DNA of 64,000 nucleotides from Dendrolimus kikuchii (taxonomy: Eukaryota > Arthropoda > Insecta > Lepidoptera > Lasiocampidae), in contig CM034408.1 in assembly GCA_019925095.2 (NCBI GenBank), forward strand, positions 372,001 to 436,000, read 5' to 3'. The notes below the pieces were generated by a model, which saw nothing but the letters and a program-made list of their open reading frames with translations, had not been told where the DNA came from and searched no databases. A program made the position numbers and the translations under genes. Of the stretch, positions 41,134 through 51,429 are shown piece after piece (position 1 is the stretch's first letter; every line of letters starts with the position of its first letter).

Positions 41134-41752
41134 CTGTATGTCTTTCAAGTCCACGGGCCATGAAAATGGCCCGGACTTTTGGGGGGCTTGCGTGGGGCCA
41201 TGGGAAGGCCAACACGTAGAGGCCCCTTGACAAATTTAATGTAAATGTGGCGTGACACTCACCGGCGATTATCCCTGTCCACACCATATAGTAATGACCC
41301 AAGGACAAGCCCCGGCCAGTGTAGGACTATTGTGGGAAATGAGGACAAAAAGTACCGGGCTATTGTGGTGAACTGCTAATGGTACTAGGGGTCTGGGAAT
41401 ATGGGGACTATGGCGTCTGCCCGTCGCTATGTTCAGGGAACATGGAAAAATGGGCAGACGGTGACTCGCCACTCCCTGCATGGGCCCCAAAAAATACCAT
41501 AAAGACAGGGGCAACATGAGTGTGAGTGGCTAAGGGGTGTCGAGAGGTGGGCTGCAGGTTCACCTCAGCTACTTCCGACGTTAGGCCATTTATCACTTCC
41601 ACCCCTGGAGCTTGAGTCTTAGCTCTAGCGATCTCCACTCCGTGCCGGCTGGCTAAGGCAAGCACGGAGGCGGGGGCTTTGCCTTGGCCCCCGGAGTCAG
41701 GTACGAGGTGTCGCTACTCACCTAAGGCTTCGCCACAAAGCCCCCCTGCGGG
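41134..41752 (-). mobile_element. REP-M copy, about 620 bp
   Basis: One of three GC-rich near-identical copies (60029-60666 plus, 61565-62160 minus) flanked by ATT repeats on both sides. The minus frame at 41408-41665 (ASRHGVEIARAKTQAPGVEV, INGLTSEVAEVNLQP) is conserved in the other copies but short. Terminal AAAGACATAC and CCGCAGGGGGGCTTTGTGG mark the ends. Not classified. Confidence 0.65.
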
Positions 41753-42677
41753 ATTATTATTATTATTATTAATACTATTGAAATTCATCGTGTATTGAGA
41801 AAAAGTTATTTTGCAGTTCGATAGATGGCGCTAGTCAAATAATAGATCGCGGTATGGTTTGCATTTTATTAGTTTGACTATGTAAGCAATTATTTACAAT
41901 TTTTGTATCGATCTAGTACCGTTTGTAGAAATAACAAGACTAAGGCGGCTTCACTACAGTGAAGAATGACTGTAGTGAAACCGCCTTAGTCTGAATTTGG
42001 CCATGAGTAGATAGATAGATGTCTTTACATAAAAGACACACTGCATCTCATTTTCACTGCCAAAAAATGTGCTAGCTATTCATCTGATCGCAGATACAAG
42101 TAAAGTTGGGTAGGACATGATTTTAAAATGAGTTTGTAGGAGTAACATGACATTTTCTACTGTACCAAGGACATCTGTATGGTTTGTACCGCGGCAGTAC
42201 ATTTGAAGCAATGAGGCCGGTGAGGCGGTGAGCGTCTATCGCATTATTCTCGAAACCGCCATTTTGCAAGTATTGCGTTTGCTATAAGGTGGGGAGAATT
42301 ATGTAGCAATAAATTTATAGCTCAACTCGACGTAACATCTGATATGACCCTTTCATACGGGTGCTGTTCTTGCCAAAATTGGCTTCGCTAAATTCAGGCA
42401 GCCTCCACTGGAAGGCTGTAGGTGCTTATTTCACATTAATATGACTATAAGGGTAGACACGAAGAAAGAAATCACTTCAAGTACGTATATAACGAATTAT
42501 CAGAAAAACCGAATACCCATTGTTGCCTTAATGGTAGGCCATCCATCAAAGCAGCCCCTCCCCAAAGCAATTAACGTGCTTTGCGTTGTTGTAAAAATCG
42601 TATAACGTGGTTGTATATACCCTACCTTTTATCTACGAGTTCTTCTGCTTTAATTCGTCGATAGCGATTTCAAGAAC
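41753..42677. other. Unassigned; includes a 22-bp hairpin
   Basis: GACTAAGGCGGCTTCACTACAG (41938-41959) pairs with 41970-41991 with a single G-U position and a 10-base loop. Otherwise no repeat or gene recognised. Confidence 0.5.
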
Positions 42678-42955
42678 TTTTTTATTGCTGGTGTACATTA
42701 AACAAGTTGACGGCATACCTGATGGAAAGAAGTTACAGTCGCCTATGAACATTTATAACACTGGAGACTGGGTCCAATTTGAGGACTTGTTCTGTTTCTA
42801 TTGTTTTATTGTTTAATAATTTAATCTTCTATATTGTTTTTGTCCGGAAAAGAAAATACCAAATCCAGTCCCTAGTCGCTGATGCCAGGACAATTCCAGG
42901 TTGTTATGGCAGCATGCTCTAAAGTAGAGCTGGTGGCCATCTAGAAGTGCAAAAC
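42678..42955 (-). mobile_element. SINE-A-related old copy
   Basis: TTTTATTGCTGGTG, ATACCTGATGGAAAGAAGTT, GCCTATGAACATTTATAACA and GGTTGTTATGGCAGCATGCT follow SINE-A order. Strong divergence and a foreign insert of about 75 bp near 42775-42850. Confidence 0.6.
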
Positions 42956-43014
42956 CTCTTTCCTCTAAAGTTCAAAACCTGTGAAATTTAAACGTATTTT
43001 AGCTTGATGTATAA

Positions 43015-43573
43015 AAGAGCTTCTAGGCGCTAAGAGCCTCAGCCAGAAGGCCCAGCTTGCCATACACAACGCGGTGCTGGTACCTACGCTCACGTATGGA
43101 AGCGAGAGTTGGGTATGGAAGAGAGAGCATGAAAGTAGAGTAAACGCGGTCGAGATGCGAGCACTGCGCAAAATCTGCGGAGTGACGCTCGCGGACCGCG
43201 TTCCTAATACCGAAGTAAGAAAGAGAGTTGGTCTGAAAGACAGTGTCGGGGTGAAGGTAAGGAAAGGAATGCTCCGGTGGTTCGGGCATGTGGAAAGAAT
43301 GCATGATGAAAGAATAACTAAACAGATATACAATGCAAAAGTGGATGGATGCAGAAGTCGTGGAAGGCCACGACACACCTTCCATGATCAAATCGACCGT
43401 GTACTAGTAGAAGATGATGTCAGGAGCCTTAAGAACAGACGAGCGTGCATGACAAGACCTATGACTGTCAAAGAAGCAACTGAGGTGTGTAAGAACAAGC
43501 CTGAATGGCGCTCTGTTGTTCGTGCCTACCCCGCAAGGGAACTGGCGTGAAGCTATGTATGTATGTATGTAAT
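43015..43573 (+). pseudogene. RTE-B 3' end, 559 bp, longest uninterrupted frame
   Basis: Open without stops from LLGAKSLSQKAQLAIHNAVL through VPTLTYGSESWVWKREHESR, RGRPRHTFHDQIDRVLVEDD to ARELA and TGA (43548-43550), about 177 codons, then (TATG)n. This is the C-terminal domain downstream of the RT in RTE-like proteins. The catalytic domains are absent. No target duplication found. Confidence 0.88.
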
Positions 43574-43574
43574 T

Positions 43575-43640
43575 TCACTGGCAGATAGCTGATGTTATAA
43601 GGAGTAACTTAGAATACTTGTATAGAATGTAAAATGGCTT
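43575..43640 (-). mobile_element. Helitron-like fragment
   Basis: TTTCACTGGCAGATAGCTGA and GGAGTAACTTAGAATACTT recur (plus orientation) at 53330-53375 and (inverted) at 46720-46760. Confidence 0.4.
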
Positions 43641-43708
43641 TATGCGGGTCGGAATGCTTACTTTTTTATTATCGAAACGTCTTAGTAAAAATTAACTAGA
43701 ACACCGCA

Positions 43709-44239
43709 TAATAAAACTACGTTTTAACGGTTTTAAGCGCGGTAATTTTATTTGATTTTGGTTTTTCCGACGACAAAAACCAGCTGCCAGACCTCAAGAC
43801 ACTGTGAGCTCTTTCTGCGTACAACGGAACACAAACCAACATGACTGATAATTACTTTTATTTTTCCTTCCACCCATTTTAATATTATATAAAATTATTA
43901 GAGCTAGGCATGTTTGCTGAAGAGTTTCTTGCGCCGCTTCTTCTCTTCAAGCCATAACATGTTGCGAAGCGGTAGTAAATTAGATTAGGCTCCCATAGAT
44001 TAAATAATAACCATAAACAAAATTAAAATTAAATAATTAAAATTAATAAGTTGGCGGTAGGCTAAATAAAAGTTTAACAATACTCGTTGACACTTGACAT
44101 CTTTGTCTTCCGTGATCACGGCCACTGAAAAGTGGCCGAAACGTCGGATAAACCAAAATCAAATAAAATTACCGCGCTTAAAACCGTTAAAACGTAGTTT
44201 TATTATGTATACAAGTCGCGAAAACTTAAGAAAATATTA
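43709..44239 (+). mobile_element. PLE-F, complete short copy, 531 bp
   Basis: 12-bp duplication TAGAACACCGCA (43697-43708, 44240-44251). Order: inverted arm (43709 to about 43776), ORF C-terminus (QKPAARPQDTVSSFCVQRN then TNQHD and TGA near 43845), 3' UTR, hammerhead-like motif (44106-44150), direct arm (about 44154-44206) and a terminal TGTATACAAGTCGCGAAAAC segment. The left arm stops within a few bases of the motif's predicted cleavage triplet. Confidence 0.8.
44106..44150 (+). ncRNA. Hammerhead-like motif in PLE-F
   Basis: Same layout as 21147-21195: TTCC, GTGATCAC, GGCCAC/GTGGCC stem with TGAAAA loop, GAAAC, GTC, GGAT. Stem I is one pair shorter. Confidence 0.4.
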
Positions 44240-44251
44240 TAGAACACCGCA

Positions 44252-44691
44252 CTTAAAACCGTTAGCTGTGATTGTAGCAATCGCGAAATCTTTAGAAAAT
44301 ACTCTAAATTAATGAATCTCTATTGAAAAAGTTTTTAAATAATACCTATTTTTAAGAATTATATTAACCCTGGTAACCCCGTGTAACAATTTCACTCGGC
44401 CTTTCTTCTCCCCGTTTTTGGGGCAATCAATCTAATAATGACGTCACGGGCGGCGAAACAACGCAACCCTCCTTTCGACATTCGACAAATTGGTTAAAGG
44501 ATTATTACTAAACCTCTGTTTAAGGATAATGCTAAACAGAAACGTTAATTACATTCTCTTCCTCTATTTATTTACCAAGATTGGCTACGTGGCTTCTGTC
44601 ACGTAACACTTCGGACCCATGTCTCGAAATCTTCAATTTTCTGGATTTCATGCTCGTTAGGAACTATGATATTAATAAAGCTATATATTAA
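44252..44691. other. No recognised feature
   Basis: Starts with a 30-bp PLE-arm-like scrap (CACTTAAAACCGTTAGC). The rest is unassigned. Confidence 0.45.
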
Positions 44692-44732
44692 ACTAGAGTT
44701 TACCCCGCGGCTGCGCCGCGGGTCAACCTCTA
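44692..44732. mobile_element. Tiny CTAG-bounded Helitron-like remnant
   Basis: CTAGAGTTTACCCCGCGGC and GCCGCGGGTCAACCTCTAG: CTAG at both ends around a CCGCGGCTGCGCCGCGG palindrome. Confidence 0.35.
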
Positions 44733-44904
44733 GTGCGTGTCTCTTGTTTAAAAAGCAAGTGGTACAGGTTACATTGTATTAATTTGTATGTATTTGCCCC
44801 CGAAAGATTCACTTCATTTTATATCGCAAACTATACCACCCCCGTCTATATGTAAACTACATAAATGACAAAACTTGACAAAAATGACAAAATAGATAAC
44901 ATGG

Positions 44905-45065
44905 TCCAAGTGGACCAACTGGACCCAGTGGATCCAGTGGACAAAGTGGACCCAACTGGCCTAGTGGACCCAGTGGTCAAAGTGAACCAACTGGACCCAG
45001 TGGACCTAGTGGACCCAGTGGACCCAGTGCACCCAGTGCACCCAGTGGACCCAGTGGACGAAATG
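44905..45065 (+). repeat. 9-bp tandem repeat (GTGGACCCA)n
   Basis: Roughly 17 units of GTGGACCCA with variants (GTGGATCCA, GTGCACCCA, CTGGACCCA). The period of nine keeps frame, giving an 82-codon Val-Asp-Pro frame on plus and a Gly-Ser-Thr frame on minus. I regard both as by-products. Confidence 0.9.
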
Positions 45066-45084
45066 GACAAAATCACAAAACCTG

Positions 45085-45215
45085 TCCTAGTTTCCGGGAT
45101 AAACTTTACATAAATCTATCCCAAAATGTATAACATTATCCGGGATAAAAAGTATCCCTTGGGCACTCTCGGTATTCAAATTATATATGTACCGAGTTTC
45201 AGCTCCCTCAAGACT
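45085..45215 (-). mobile_element. Helitron-like fragment
   Basis: TAGTTTCCGGGATAAACTTT and ATCCGGGATAAAAAGTATCC correspond in reverse to 32180-32230. Confidence 0.45.
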
Positions 45216-45217
45216 AT

Positions 45218-45360
45218 AAGTAGAATACTGAGCCTAGATCACCGTCTTCTATGGGTACGGTGCCCAGAAGGCTGGCTACGTTTCCTCGCTGGGTCGCCAT
45301 ACTGATCCGTTCGTCGAGGTAAGCACCAGCCCTCTGATCGCCCGAAGAGTCAATGAGTCG
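45218..45360 (-). pseudogene. END-S protein C-terminus
   Basis: The minus frame is open for 45 or so codons: RLIDSSGDQRAGAYLDERIS, MATQRGNVASLLGTVPIEDG, DLGSVFYL, stop. It aligns with KRLIDVSRNQNAGLYFGQRI and the C-terminus of the larger copy at 55709-56365. Confidence 0.6.
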
Positions 45361-45437
45361 TTAGGTAAATCTTTATATAGACGTTGTCATGCCTTGAAAT
45401 AAAATTTAAAACCAGATTGCAGCGCCACCTCTCTACT

Positions 45438-45990
45438 TTTATTTCAGCTTCTCCCAAATATTAGGAGTCGGCGCAATATGTCTCTTTCTTCTACACTCCT
45501 CTATTCTGACATACGTCCTCTGTCACACCGCAAATCATGATATCATCCTTAACATACATACATACATACATAACTTCACGCCAGTTCCCTTGCGGGGTAG
45601 GCACGAATAACAGAGTGCCATTTAGGCTTATTCTTATACACCTCACTTGCCTCTTTGACATTCATAACTCTTGTCATGCAAGCTCGTCTGTTCTTAAGGC
45701 TCTTGACATTACCTTCTGCTAGTACACGATCATTTTGATCATGGAAGGTGTGTCGTGGCCTTCCACGACTTCTGCATCCATCCACTTTTGCATTGTATAT
45801 CTGTTTAGTCATTCTTTCATCATGCATTCATCCTTAACACAATCCATCTATCTCTTTTTAGGTCTACCATTACATTTGTGCCCACCAATCTTGTAGTTCA
45901 ACATTCTTTATGTCACGTGACTTCCATCCCTCCTCATTACATGCCCATACCATCTTAATCTTCTTCCTCTCAATTTTTCAGTGCAACACA
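45438..45990 (-). pseudogene. RTE-V LINE C-terminus split by RTE-B
   Basis: The complement of 45839-45990 reads RLRWYGHVMRRDGSHVT, stop, then GRPKKR, stop, MDCVKDD. After RTE-B it continues as the 45438-45554 part. The LRWYGHVMRRD and GRPKKRWxDC patterns are typical of RTE-like C-termini. At least two in-frame stops make it dead. Confidence 0.6.
45555..45827 (-). mobile_element. RTE-B 3' end, 273 bp, inside RTE-V
   Basis: 12-bp duplication TCATCCTTAACA (45543-45554, 45828-45839). Full frame HDERMTKQIYNAKVDGCRSR to ARELA. Confidence 0.93.
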
Positions 45991-46004
45991 CAGGTGCAAC
46001 TTTG

Positions 46005-46256
46005 GACGGCCAGAGGCCGATGGTTAAGCGAGCTAAGCCTTTACAGGCGTACCTCACTGCAACGTAGGGGTTCCGGGTTCGATTCCTGATATAGTAAATT
46101 TCGGAAACGTATTTTCTCCGTTATTTACTATGGTCTGGGTGTCTGGGATCGGCCCCAGAGTAGTCCGTGGTATATTACCCATAAAACAAGCGTAACTTGC
46201 TTAATTTGGGGATATACAATGTGTGTGTTTGTCTGCCGATTATTATTATTATTATT
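46005..46256 (+). mobile_element. SINE-C with altered A box
   Basis: GACGGCCAGAGGCCGATGGTTAAGCG replaces the usual start (A-box-like TGGTTAAGCGA). B box GGTTCGATTCC intact, (ATT)n tail. Confidence 0.8.
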
Positions 46257-46359
46257 TCACATATATATTTATTCCACTTTCAACGATCTCGTTATGTACT
46301 CATTTCTCGTCTTATCTGTACTTGTAACACCACACATCCATCTCAACATTCCCAACATA

Positions 46360-46810
46360 GCATCGCCACCTACTGGGTCCAATTGTAAATTTAAACCACC
46401 CGGAAACCCAAACATATTCTAAAAATCATCAAGATCGGTCCAAGGATTTAGAAGGAGTTCAGTGACATACATACTAACATTAGAATTTTATAATAGAAAT
46501 CAATAATTGAGATAAAATCTATCCTATCTTTTTAGTTGGACCAAATTACACATAGTTACAAAATTACATCAAGATCGGTTTAGTAGTTTTGAAGTTTATA
46601 CTGGACATAAAGCGTGACACGCGATTCTCATATATATAAGATAAGAGTAACTGTTACCCGCTACATCATCCGCGTGGAATATTTCTCCACGCAACCTTAA
46701 TTTTAAAAGTAGCCTAAGTTGCCCCTTATAACATCAGCTATGTGCCAGTGAAAGTCCCGTCCGAATCGGTCCAGCCGTTTCAGAGACAAGCCGGAACAAA
46801 CAGATAGACA
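46360..46810 (-). mobile_element. Run of decayed Helitron-like pieces
   Basis: CGCCACCTACTGGGTCCAAT (cf. 11615), ACATCAAGATCGGTTTAGTA, ACCCGCTACATCATCCGCGT and CGAATCGGTCCAGCCGTTTC are pieces of at least three CTAG-type elements. Boundaries are unclear. Confidence 0.4.
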
Positions 46811-47069
46811 GACATTAATTTTAAAAATTGATTTTTTTATATAAGTACCGTATATATGTTTCATATGCATTTAGGAAAAAGCTATTATTTTGACATTACA
46901 GACCGATACTGCAATTTCATTCATTTGTATGTGTGTATAGATAGACCAGAGTCAATTTCCGCGTCTGTCTGTATGTATGTCCGCTAACTCCTAAACCACG
47001 TAACGGATTGTTAAGCGGTTTTCAACATTAGTTAGAAAATTTTTCAAAGATGGTTTATATATGTATATA

Positions 47070-47172
47070 CTAGCTTTTGCTCGCAATATATAAAAACCTG
47101 ATTAAGTTATTATGCAAGTAAAATAGAGCTGCCTGGGTTTAGCCCACAGCTTAGCCGCGGGGAAACCTCTAG
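47070..47172. mobile_element. CTAG-bounded Helitron-like remnant, 103 bp
   Basis: CTAGCTTTTGCTCGCAATAT at the left, GCCGCGGGGAAACCTCTAG at the right; shares its interior with 18991-19100. Confidence 0.45.
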
Positions 47173-47524
47173 TACTTATAAAATAATGAAGATGTAGTAA
47201 TGCCATCATAATTGGTTTATTCACAGCGCCGTGAAGAACAGACAAATATAAATTCCTTCTCATGTATTCAGGAAGAATTATTCAAGTAGACCTAAATACG
47301 AAGGTATAAGATACAGCGGAAAATGCTCTACAGGGTTGATTTTGATGGAAACTAAAGTGGTGTCATTAGATTTTTGGAAAATCCCGTACCCTTGTTAGGT
47401 GTCGAATAGGCTAATTATACCAAATCACAGTGTAGATTAAAAGGCTCAATTTCTTTGAAGGAATGTCAAACGACAAACCAAGGGAAAGAGTTGATTTTGA
47501 ATAAATTTGTCTTTTGAGCCCGTC
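47173..47524. other. No recognised feature
   Basis: Unassigned; no gene. Confidence 0.5.
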
Positions 47525-47537
47525 TAATTTTATCTGA

Positions 47538-48244
47538 ACGAATGCAAGGATAATGGTCGATGATGTTATGCTGGAGCAAGTGAGTGAGTTTGTATATCTT
47601 GGATGTGCTTTTAGCAGGGATGGAAGGTACACCGCTGATATAGAAAGAAGAGGGATTTTGGGGAATAGTGTGAATGGAGCGTTAGGTAAACTTCTGGGTG
47701 CTAAGAACCTCAGCCAGAAGGCCCAGCTTGCCATACACAACGCGGTGCTGGTACCTACGCTCGCGTATGGAAGCGAGAGTTGGGTATGGAAGAGAGAGCA
47801 TGAAAGTAGAGTAAACGCGGTCGAGATGCGAGCACTGCGCAAAATCTGCGGAGTGACGCTCGCGGACCGCGTTCGTAATACCGAAGTAAGAAAGAGAGTT
47901 GGTCTGAAAGAGAGTGTCGGGGTAAAGGTAAGGAAAGGAATGCTCCGGTGGTTCGGGCATGTGGAAAGAATGCATGATGAAAGAATGACTAAACAGATAT
48001 ATAATGCAAAAGTGGATGGATGCAGAAGTCGTGGAAGGCCACGACACACCTTCCATGATCAAATTGATCGTGTACTAGCAGAAGGTGACGTCAGGAGCCT
48101 TTAGGACAGACGAGCGTGCATGACAAGAGTTATGAATGTCAAAGAAGCAAGTGAGGTGTGTAAGAATAAGCTTAAATGGCGCTCTGTTGTTCGTGCCTAC
48201 CCCGCAAGGGAACTGGCGTGAAATTATGTATGTATGTATGTATA
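47538..48244 (+). pseudogene. RTE-B 3' end, 707 bp, longest copy; premature stop
   Basis: 13-bp duplication TAATTTTATCTGA (47525-47537, 48245-48257) fixes both ends. The frame runs MVDDVMLEQVSEFVYLGCAF, SRDGRYTADIERRGILGNS, LAYGSESWVWKREHESRVN, MLRWFGHVERMHDERM and GRPRHTFHDQIDRVLAEGDV to RSL. There AAG has become TAG (48102-48104), so the last 50 or so residues are cut off although their DNA is intact. This is the post-RT region of an RTE-like LINE; VSEFVYLGCAFSRDG is the familiar start of that region. The 212-codon minus frame over it is antisense. Confidence 0.92.
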
Positions 48245-48409
48245 TAATTTTATCTGATATGGTAATTATGAACTTGATTTATGAATATATGCGACAGTAA
48301 ATAGTTTATTAATGACGTATTTTTTGGGTTATTAGAAACATTCATTTCTTTTCACGATAGACTTTCCAAATGGCTCTGAAACAACTATACACTACTTGAT
48401 CATCTAAAG

Positions 48410-48823
48410 CAGTGGTCCCCAAACTATTTCGTCTCATAGACCCCCTGCCTATTTTTACTGCATTCGGTGGACCCCCTATCTTTTTAACTTACTTTAAAAA
48501 AGGAAGAAGTTCGCAATATGTTTACCCCTATTTTTATATTTCTGAACCGATGTCGACGATTATTTTTGCGTTGGATTGAGTATAGTTTCTAGTTGGTCCC
48601 ATATAAATTTTATAGCTTGTAAGTACAAAAGCGCAGTATCATATTTAATTATTCTATTTATAAGAAGCTAATAATTTCGTCACGACTTGTTTCAATAGAA
48701 TTTACTATTGTGGACCCCTATTTGCAGCTCGTGGGTCCCAAGATTTTATTTTTACTAGCGTGGACCCCTTGTAGTTCGACATGGACCCCCAGGGCCCCAT
48801 ATGGACCACTTTGAGGACCCATG
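48410..48823. mobile_element. hAT-like MITE, 414 bp
   Basis: Begins CAGTGGTCCCCAAACT and ends with the imperfect complement ACTTTGAGGACCCATG. Flanked by ATCTAAAG (48402-48409) and ATCTGAAG (48824-48831), an 8-bp duplication with one mismatch. GTGGACCCC words recur inside. No transposase. Confidence 0.7.
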
Positions 48824-48831
48824 ATCTGAAG

Positions 48832-49389
48832 TAAAAGAAAATGCTCACTCCAATAAAAAGCAATTAAGGTTTTACTTAAATATTTATACTAAACTCGAAT
48901 AACAGTCAATCATATACAAAAAATAACTCAAACATTGACTTGAGAAATGTAATTTTCAGTTTTCTCTTACCTTATTGAAAGTTGCGAAACAAATCTTTTA
49001 TATTAAAGAAAAGCACAATTTTCCTCCCTTCACTCTAATTTCAATTTCATCTAAACTTCTGAAAGTATTATTTATTATTAAGTGTTATTTTAGCGTAATA
49101 AATAATAGCATTGGTTCACTATAAATTTCTCTGTTGAGATATGTTCTATCCATTTTAGGGGCAAAGGAGTTAAGCAATTAGTTTGTTCAAGGGTTTACGG
49201 ATCTCATCCGTCGTTAATCTCGATATTATTAATGAGAAATTTTAGAAACTAGTGATTCTTTCAGTGATATTAAAGCGTCAAAATACGATGCTTTGCGATT
49301 TAGTAGTTATCATGTCATGCTCTAGCATATAGATATAAATTTTAAAAGTTTTATTTTTTAAATCTGCTGTTTCGGTATAAGTGCTTTTG
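48832..49389. other. AT-rich, no recognised feature
   Basis: Nothing supported. Confidence 0.5.
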
Positions 49390-49400
49390 ATTATTTTCTC

Positions 49401-49562
49401 AGAAGGTGACGTCAGGAGCCTTAAGAACAGACGAGCTTGCATGACAAGAGTTATGAATGTCAAAGAGGCAAGTGAGGTGTGTAAGAATAAGCCTAAATGG
49501 CACTCTGTTGTTCGTGCCTACCCCGCAAGGGAACTGGCGTGAAGTTATGTATGTATGTATGT
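49401..49562 (+). mobile_element. RTE-B 3' end, 162 bp
   Basis: 11-bp duplication ATTATTTTCTC (49390-49400, 49563-49573). Same length class as the copies at 4635 and 9587. Confidence 0.9.
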
Positions 49563-49573
49563 ATTATTTTCTC

Positions 49574-50013
49574 TTTTTTAAATTCACTGTACAAACTCGA
49601 CCACTCTACAAATTCATTACATGACAATTAAAATTTCTATTAAAATCTTACAATAAACATGGTCGCAACGTAATAAAATATCAGATTGTTGTTGACAAAT
49701 CATAATGTTGTTTAATCCTATTTTTTTAAAATTTTGCTTTAAACGTTAGATATGTGAGTTCTGGGACAACCTGCCCTTAAAATTCTAAGCCAAAAAGGCC
49801 AATTTCGCAGCTAACATGCCCCATCAGCACTTCAAATGTCGGCCATTCAGCTGAATCGCACGATCGCTCGTACTCCGGTCAGTTGTGAAAATAAACAAGC
49901 CAAAGAATTCCCCCATTCCTGATGTTCAACATTGCCAAATGATAAATAAACATACTGCACTGTACTTCTGTATTAATACTAGCTGTAATTGTATCTATAA
50001 ATATAATGCTGAA
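49574..50013. other. No recognised feature
   Basis: Unassigned DNA. Confidence 0.5.
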
Positions 50014-50024
50014 ATTATTTATTG

Positions 50025-50642
50025 TAATAAAACTACGTTTTAACGGTTTTAAGCGCGGTAATTTTATTTGATTTTGGTTTTTACGACGTTTCACGTGATC
50101 ACGGAAGACAAAGATGTCAAGTGCCAACGAGTATTGTTAAAATTTTAATTTGGTTTATGGTTATTACTTACTCTATGGGAGCCTAATCTAATTTACTACC
50201 GCTTCGCAACATGTTATGGCTTGAAGAGAAGAAGCGGCGCAAGAAACTCTTCAGCAAACATGCCTAGCTCTAATAATTTTATATAATATTAAAATGGGTG
50301 GAAGGAAAAATGAAAGTAATTATCAGTCAAGTTGGTTTGTGTTCCGTTGTACGCAGAAAGAGCTCACAGTGTCTTGAGCTCTGGCCGCTGGTTTTTGCTG
50401 GGTTTGGGTCTTAATAGTTTTGATGATTGGATCCCAAACAGGTGGTACTTGCCAACCATCTCCTCTATTGAAATTTGGGTGTTTTTTGATTTCAATAGCC
50501 TCACGCATCATTCTAGGTATGAAACGATTCTCTTTCGCGAGGATTTGTGGGTTATCGAATCTGATGTAGTGATTACCGAGCTTAAAACCGTTAAAACGTA
50601 GTTTTATTATGTATACAAGTCGCGAAAACTTAAGAAAATATT
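50025..50642 (-). mobile_element. PLE-F, longest copy, 618 bp
   Basis: 11-bp duplication ATTATTTATTG (50014-50024, 50643-50653). Read on the minus strand it has an inverted arm and terminal segment at the right, the protein C-terminus (next entry), 3' UTR, a stem-II-less version of the hammerhead-like motif (GTGATCACGTGAAACGTCG, complement near 50080-50098) and the direct arm at the left. Confidence 0.8.
50323..50575 (-). pseudogene. Penelope-like element ORF C-terminus
   Basis: The minus frame reads DNPQILAKENRFIPRMMREA, IEIKKHPNFNRGDGWQVPPV, WDPIIKTIKTQTQQKPAARA, QDTVSSFCVQRNTNQLD and stop. The PRMMREAIEIKKHPNFNRGDGW pattern is what I know from the end of Penelope-like proteins, after the GIY-YIG endonuclease motif, which together with the RT is absent here. 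This identifies PLE-F; the class call is from memory. Confidence 0.65.
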
Positions 50643-50689
50643 ATTATTTATTGTTATAATAATAAATATATAGATATAATGTCTTTATA

Positions 50690-50854
50690 TATTTTTTTTC
50701 TGTTCGTATCTATGTCACTCCTAAACAGTTGGACCGACTTTAATGAATTTTTCTCTATGTTCAAGTGCGTCCCGGAATGGCTTAGATTCACAATTAGATC
50801 CGGTAGGTGGCGCTGCCATCGGATTCTAAATTTTATTGTTTTAAGGCCTGCTAG
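50690..50854 (+). mobile_element. Helitron-like element ending CTAG
   Basis: CTCCTAAACAGTTGGACCGA, GATCCGGTAGGTGGCGCTGC and CTGCTAG before T match the right half of 11530-11921. Confidence 0.5.
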
Positions 50855-50959
50855 TCTAACAATTGATAGTATAATAAATGTGTAAATGGTTCGAGTTTGT
50901 ACAATACTTTAAAAAAAATTTGAGGCTAATTTGGACCAGTAGAGTTTGAAAGTGCAAGT

Positions 50960-51190
50960 TTTCTAATTTTCGTCTATCTTAGAGCGCCACGTGTAAACTA
51001 CTGAACGGATTTAAATGAAACTCGATAAAGACCTAGCTTATATCCTTGGTCAACACAATACTTTTTACCCGATAAATGACGTCATATCCAAGGGATAGAC
51101 AAATACAGCCGAAAACATGGCGCTGCGATTGCGTTTCACTAAGAAATACACGTCATGGCAACGCTAACGAAGTTTCACTAATACTACTAG
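50960..51190 (+). mobile_element. Helitron-like element ending CTAG
   Basis: GTGTAAACTACTGAACGG, CTTGGTCAACACAATACTTT, CATGGCAACGCTAACGAAGT, CTAG at 51187-51190. Plus-oriented relative of 14609 and 19574. Confidence 0.5.
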
Positions 51191-51201
51191 AGTTCTATCT
51201 A

Positions 51202-51370
51202 TGCACAAACTTATACACTATAGTGCATAAGTTTTGATACTATTCCACTTATATCTGTATTAATTTCATTATTTAGTTTTGTATGTATTTTTTTATTTAT
51301 ATAATTGTTATCACATTATACAATTATATGTGTACGCAAATTTATGCACTATAGTGTATAAGTTTGCGCA
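51202..51370. mobile_element. Mini-element with palindromic inverted ends
   Basis: TGCACAAACTTATACACTAT (from 51202) is repeated inverted at the right (51335-51370). Each end is itself a near-palindrome centred on CACTATAGTG. About 169 bp in all, no coding capacity. Confidence 0.55.
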
Positions 51371-51429
51371 GATAATTTTTTGCATTTCTGCACGTGATTT
51401 GCGTCTGGAAATTATTCTATTTCGGGACC

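Noticed and set aside
44865..45113. 82-codon Val-Asp-Pro repeat protein
   Set aside because: Arises from a 9-bp simple repeat in frame; the opposite strand is equally open.
47411..48049. 212-codon minus frame
   Set aside because: Antisense of the RTE-B coding strand, whose plus frame matches the family. The same antisense frame recurs at every long RTE-B copy (for example 42965-43378 and 39450-39777).
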